From contig OX465285.1 in the NCBI GenBank assembly GCA_949987705.1, positions 88,297,975 to 88,361,974 of the forward strand: DNA of 64,000 bases, given 5' to 3'. How positions within the stretch are numbered: the first letter of the stretch is position 1; the number at the start of each line of letters is the position of its first letter. This DNA comes from Thereva unica. Its lineage: Eukaryota; Arthropoda; Insecta; Diptera; Therevidae. Under the pieces are notes generated by a model. It did no database searches and had not been told where the DNA came from. It saw only the letters and a program-made list of their open reading frames with translations. The position numbers were made by a program, and so were the translations under genes. Positions 59,030-64,000 of this stretch are shown piece by piece.

Positions 59030-60110
59030 TTAGCAGCTCAGAAGAAGCTGTCGAATCGCGCATTTTCGACTGAAGTAAATTGTGGCCACTCACCTTCTAT
59101 GCGTTTCAATTGCTGGAAAAAGAGCTGCTCAACCACTTCAAACATTGCTGCCAACATTGAGAACAGAATGATATTATTCAGGGAAGATTATACAAGCGTC
59201 CGTGCCGATGTAGACTCAGTTTATATATTCTCTTGTAAGCTACGAAGTAAAGAAAGAATTCTAAGCACACGGTGTTTGATCTTAGCCATAGCTGGGCAAC
59301 TGCAAAGCAAATATTCGGTTGATTCTTTAGCTTACTTTTCTCCACAAGTACAGCACTAGATATTGCACGGGGAAAAGAGTCATCAGCGATATAGGGGGAA
59401 CAACATGTAGTGCATGTCAATACCCGCGTTCTGTAACTATCTCCAACTGGTGGAAGTGCGGTCATACTACTACTCCACTGGAAGCTGTCCTGAAAGGGAT
59501 CGCCTGATATAATCGGGCCTACGAAGCTAGAATGTAAAGTTATCGTGTCGAGAGTTGCTTGAAAGTGACTAGCTTATGCACTGTCGTTTGCCGATCGACC
59601 GAGATCGCCATGGCAGCGTTATGTTGTTCAACAAGACTCGGCTCGAACAATCTATTCTAAGCGGCAAGCCACACGGCAGACTGCTGAACCTCTTCAAGTG
59701 GTTTGGGGCGCAAATATGAGGTATAGGGGTGTATGTGGTGCAATAGACCGAGGTGTTTTGCTGCGGTACTTTTGGACCCAATACCCCCCTAAAAGGAAGA
59801 AGAAGAAGTATTGTACAATGTTTTCAGCCTGATCAAAATGTTTCCTAATTTGGTAGCTTCCGACGATTCTGCGGGTTTCCTTGCACCGCTTCATCGGATG
59901 GGCTTGATTGCTGTATTTCCTATAATTAGCCTAAGTAGCCTCAGACTTCTCCATCTGAAGCTTGGAATTTGAACACTCTCCACTTGGGCCTCTACAATAT
60001 CTGTTCCTAGTCTGGCCAACTAATGTACCTTAGTGTTCTCGATGATCGGCTGATCTGGTACCTACTGAAGAATGAACCTGTAATTCCTGACCAAGAAAAG
60101 ATCCTTTTTG
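59030..60110 (-). pseudogene. I/LOA-like LINE C-terminus, interrupted
   Basis: The minus strand at about 60070-59985 reads QVPDQPIIENTKVH, a stop, LARLGTD, then VQIPSF, the last RNase H block and the segment after it. At 59400-59260 it reads CCTCGEK, a stop, AKESTEYLLCSCPAMAKIKH, a zinc knuckle of the C-x2-C ... C-x-C type. Order and orientation suggest one element, with a later insertion between the two parts near 59697-59808. Confidence 0.7.
59697..59808 (+). mobile_element. Short LINE 3' UTR copy with (GAA)n end
   Basis: Matches 37737-37800 in the same order: AAATATGAGGTATA, GGGTGTA, GACCG, TTTGGACCCAATACC. It ends in GGAAGAAGAAGAAG. It lies on the plus strand within the older minus-strand LINE, so it is probably a very short, 5'-truncated nested insertion. 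Confidence 0.6.
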
Positions 60111-60114
60111 ATTG

Positions 60115-60940
60115 TAATTCAACTTGCTTGGACATTATATAAACCACACCTGGAAGCGCGTGCAATCTGCCTGAGTATTAGATCTGGTGACAGCAGAACT
60201 GGTACTACCTTTTCTTAACTCTGGGGATGCTCTTTGTACTACCAGTTCGTCATGTCGTAATCGTCATGTTGCAATATCTAGTAGTAAGCTTCGTTCAGGA
60301 TTGGTTAATAAATAAGAATCTACAGCAGGATAGACCTTGCGTTTGAACTCGTCCATGTTGTAGGATTTCCCGCCAAAGAGAATAAAATTGCACAAAAATC
60401 CAAGCAAAACATTTTTGTAACGGAGTTTCAACTTCGTCTTTAAAAGCAGCCGGAGTTGCAAACGTCGGAGTTAGCTTAAGATAGCCTCGTCAGGGTGCTA
60501 TGCCTCTTGAAACATGTAAAGTAAGTCGCTTCAGTGAGTGTTTTACACAAAAGGCTCCAAAAAGTTGCAAAAGAAAGTTAAAACATTGCGTAGCTGTATC
60601 AGTATTGGTCTTATCTCTTCTGGGTAGTGCCAGCGGGACACATATGGCTTCAAGCAGAAGAAAGAAGGTAAGCGGGAGGACCATGTGTGAAATTTTTTAA
60701 ACCCATCTCATACATTGGTGTGCAGAGGAGTCTTAATTGTCGATCTTTCGATGTCTTACATTTTAATGCTTGGAGGTTCTGAAAGTTTTGAATACTGACT
60801 GTGGGAACTTGTTCTACATCGAAACTGTTTCATTTGTAAACGAACGTGCAGCGAAAGAATTTTGTTTTGGGTCTCTCATTCCTGCGATGATACGGACTAA
60901 GAAGTTTCCGATTCAAAATAGTTCGTTAAATATGCACGCT
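60115..60940. other. Non-coding, nothing recognised
   Basis: Short frames without recognisable domains. This may include more decayed LINE sequence upstream of the RNase H remnant. Confidence 0.35.
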
Positions 60941-61000
60941 TCCGTTACAGACATGCACGCTGCCGTAACAGGTATAACACGCTCCCGCCACAGGCACGAA
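60941..61000 (+). repeat. 21-bp repeats related to 61370-61450
   Basis: Three degenerate units of the CATGCACGCTNCCGCCACAG type, the same as the internal repeats of the element at 61165-61525. Confidence 0.65.
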
Positions 61001-61164
61001 AATCTAAAAATTCATGCTAAAGGCATGAAGATTTATAAATGCATCCGCAGCGGCATATACCATTCAGAGCGCGAGTGTTGTTTTACGAGGCAGTCCCCCA
61101 GCTAAACAGTTATCACGTCCAAACCTGCTTGAACTACATAATTGAATGAGAATCGTTCTACTGA

Positions 61165-61525
61165 GTATGTTATTGGTATCCTTTATATCCTACACAATTT
61201 TTTAAAGCCCTAATTTTGCTACCTTTAGTCTAGAAAAAGTACATGCCGGTGGCAAGAACGTGCTTCTGGCGGGAGAGTGCATAACTGTGGCTAGAGCGAG
61301 AATGCTAGGAACGAGCAAGTTTTATTCCCGAGTAGAAATGAAACTCGCGGGCACCTAGCATATACGCTCCCCCTACAGGCATGCACGCTCCCACCACAGG
61401 CATGCACATTCCCGCTACAAGCATGCACGCTCTCGCCACAGGCATGTACTTTTTCTAGACTAAAGTTAGCAAAATTGGGGCTTTAAAAAATTATGTGGGA
61501 CGAAGAAAACTGGCAATTATCTTGA
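61165..61525. mobile_element. Long inverted-repeat element with 21-bp internal repeats
   Basis: Bases about 61187-61246 (with TTTTTTAAAGCCCTAATTTT and TAGTCTAGAAAAAGTACATG) match the reverse complement of 61441-61502 at roughly 54 of 60 positions. Weaker similarity extends about 20 bp further out on both sides. Between the arms lie four copies of a 21-bp unit GGCATGCACGCTCCCACCAC plus A (61376-61445). No protein is encoded. A foldback-type or MITE-like DNA element is likely. The right arm recurs alone at 11440-11530. Confidence 0.75.
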
Positions 61526-61529
61526 GTCT

Positions 61530-64000
61530 TAATTTTACTCAAACGTGCATGACAGTTGCGGGCGGCGTGCGGGCTAGTGCGTATCTCCTGCATGCTAGGT
61601 TCGGTTCGGGCGAGTGTTTTTTGCTCGGGAAATGCTAATTTTAAAAGTTTATGTGTAATTGAACCCTAAACTTCTCCTGTTGAATGTTTCACCTTCTTTT
61701 TCTTGAAATATGGCATACCTACGCCAACATTCATCTTAATCCATGAACTTAGCATTTCTGAATTAATCAAATCCATAACCTTTGCAGTCCCCCACTATCC
61801 ACATGACAAACCTACCCATAAGTCAACCTGTTGTATACAATCCCCAAAATAACATAATATAATGAAATTATTATTTAAAGTTCCACGCCAACTATACACT
61901 TGCTAGTATCGCACACACACACATAATAAATCGAGTAGGCAGGACCTGAAGGAAGTGGTAAGCAGGATAATAACACTAAATCACACTGAGGCTGCGAATT
62001 ACATTAAAAATGACTCGAGGAAATTATGTTGGCAGCGCAAATTAAATTCCAACCCTTCCGTAGCTGGGGCAATATGTTGACCAAGACGAAATATACGAGT
62101 ATTGACTCCACTAAAAATGATGTAACTCCGCCGTAATCAAAATTTCAGGAACTTTGAAGCACAGCAGCAATATTTCCTTAAAGTGTCGGCAATATATTAA
62201 AGGCCGTGTCTTCCCCCCGTAAGCTTTTGGCTGCGATTAAAGGGTGGTTGTCCTGGGTTGGGGTATTTTTGGGGGTAGGTTGTTGTTGGTGATGGTATGA
62301 GGGGTGGGATGGTAAAATCGCCCGGAAACACAGGCACTGAACATCAGAATTTCAACACTTGGTGCGTGTGCGTCCATTGTAAAAAGAAGGAAGCAGACGG
62401 GCGGATGTATGTATGTATATGCTGTACGGTAACGTAGGCGGACGGAGAAAAGTTAGCCATCTAAAAGGATTTCAAGGTGTCCTAACAAGAATATTTTATG
62501 GAGTGAAAATCTCGAATGAGAGAGAGAAGTGAAATAATATGAAACACTGAATAAAAACAGGAAGAGAAACTGATTGGTGTGTGCCGAGGGGGTGTATAGC
62601 GGGGCTTGCAAAGTAAAAAAAAATCGTGAAATATTATGCGGTTCCGCATGATGTTATAGAGGCTTGAGGGTAAAAGAATTATTAACAGGGGAAGGTACAG
62701 GAAAAACCCATCCAGTATAAAACGTGCCAGCCAGGATCAGAGCATGGTGTGAAAAGAACTCTGGTTGGGTAGAGCCCGGCAGCAGTCTTACGCCTTGCTC
62801 CCGCTTAGACCTCACGTTGAATGCTAACTGAAACCCATTTGTGCTTGCTTGCTCTGGCTCTCTCTGTAGCCTTTTTGCCATTTTCAACCCCCATACCCTA
62901 TTTTTCATAACGGGGGCGATGGTAAAGGCACTAAAGACAGGAATAACCGCCTCCCTTCCACTCTTATTTTAGTCGGTTTTAGTCTCGTATTAAATATTAA
63001 AAATGAGTTATGTGCTGACTTAAAGGCATAACCAACTTCCTACCGTATAGCGCAAAACGAACACGGGCACACAGTTTCGTCTGGCACACGCAAATACTTT
63101 CTCCGCTCCGAAATCCATATCCCTGACTAAGTGAACGCGTGTTTGTACCCCCGAAGAATCTACTTTACCCACCCCTGAAACAACACAAAAAAAAATACGC
63201 ACCCCCATCCAACCCAGAGCAACTCATCCCGGTGTTTCATTACAGGCACCCATGCCACCCTGCTCCTATTACAGCCAACAATTTTAGACCGGGGAAGTTT
63301 GGTTGGCCGTGAAGAATATCCACAATCCACTTCTTCTATCCAAACATTTACCCAATCCCACAATTTCGGGGGTGATATCATTCGATTCAGTGTGGAACAA
63401 AGTGGTGTGGGTAGTTTTTTGTGGGGGTATATTTACTAGAAACATGAAGGCAGATTCTCTCTCTACCATCGCTGCTGGTGTGTATGCGTATCCTGAGAAA
63501 GTCCCGAAGTCCGTGACCTTGCCCCCCCCCCCCCGGTACAAAATATGATGTATACCGTTGTGAGAAAGGATTTCCGAGACGAAATCCTAGGAGGGTTATC
63601 TTATTGGAGCAAACACTGCTGACTTAGCTACTCTTTGAATAATGATTCGTTCCAAAAAAGGGTTACGCATTTTTTCATCATGGGAATTTATGTTTAATGT
63701 CTTTAGACTGAACTGCGCCCAGCAGGGTGGGAGCGGGGGGAACACGGAGAGAGACCAACTCTGTGGAACGACTCTACTCCTCGAAGAAAGGAGGCAGCAA
63801 GGACACCGTGAACGTGAAGAGTGGGGGTTTAGAAAATATTTGAAAGATTTCAGGAAAATTGCTACATTCGGAAATATGAGGGATTTAGCCCATACTTGTA
63901 GCCTACCAACAGGAAAGAAAAAAATCCCGTCCTATATCGAATCGAAGTTATTGTGCGAAACTTGCTTACAAGGTTATAAAAATAGCTTTAGAAAAGTAGC
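61530..64000. other. Non-coding, candidate single-copy DNA
   Basis: No gene recognised. Much of 61640-63800 is of mixed composition with few repeats apart from a 12-base C run at 63524-63535. Open frames at 62654-62908 and 63020-63548 lack domain or splice evidence. It may be intronic DNA of the Beat gene. Confidence 0.4.

Noticed and set aside
62654..63548. Several overlapping small ORFs near the right edge
   Set aside because: Frames conflict on both strands, and none has a domain, splice sites or Beat second Ig-domain features.

Overview
The window is non-coding insect nuclear DNA crowded with decayed transposable elements. It contains one recognisable host gene: two exons of an arthropod Beaten-path (Beat) immunoglobulin gene on the + strand (50958-51166 and 57127-57262), split by an intron of 5960 bp. 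The base composition looks AT-rich, and spliced exons, LINE relics, tRNA-derived SINEs and a mini-me/HINE-type element all fit an insect, most likely a fly. No operon, CRISPR array, phage or bacterial feature is present. Nearly all longer open frames are chance, shadows or transposon relics.

Layout. 1-10 kb: mostly unclassified non-coding DNA with a 65-nt hairpin (1412-1476), a 5'-truncated jockey-type LINE with poly(A) tail (2573-3610, minus) and a broken LINE on the plus strand (6762-7990). 10-19 kb: a 386-bp MITE, a 5S rRNA-derived sequence, a minus-strand mini-me-like element, a 24-bp minisatellite and a tRNA-derived SINE. 19-27 kb: little recognisable apart from a 110-bp duplication and faint LINE fragments. 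27.06-29.91 kb: a mini-me/HINE-like element whose centre has grown into 20 units of 118 bp with dimeric and pentameric higher-order structure. 30-38 kb: fragments of RNase H-bearing I/LOA-like LINEs, a purine-rich minisatellite, a second SINE, and a duplicated tRNA-Arg-like primer-binding motif. 37.8-41.3 kb: two blocks of a 21-bp minisatellite lying between convergent LINE 3' ends. 46-48.5 kb: the best-preserved LINE reverse transcriptase (minus, two frameshifts) and another LINE tail.

50.6-64 kb is the Beat locus. Its introns hold a third SINE, several minus-strand LINE ends with RNase H and zinc-knuckle remnants, a second 5S-derived sequence, a SINE head fragment and, at 61.16-61.53 kb, an element with long inverted arms and 21-bp internal repeats. 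The two Beat exons join in frame, carry the paired Ig cysteines and have phase-1 outer boundaries. The first exons and the second Ig domain were not found here. The 50.9 kb upstream is therefore either 5' intron or intergenic DNA, which the sequence alone cannot decide.

I did not find a convincing new multi-gene system. The observations most worth checking are the higher-order 118-bp array inside a rolling-circle-type element, the two 5S-derived sequences (one abutting a mobile-element arm), the pre-miRNA-like hairpin and the paired 21-bp minisatellites. All family assignments come from reading motifs by eye; no database search was run.
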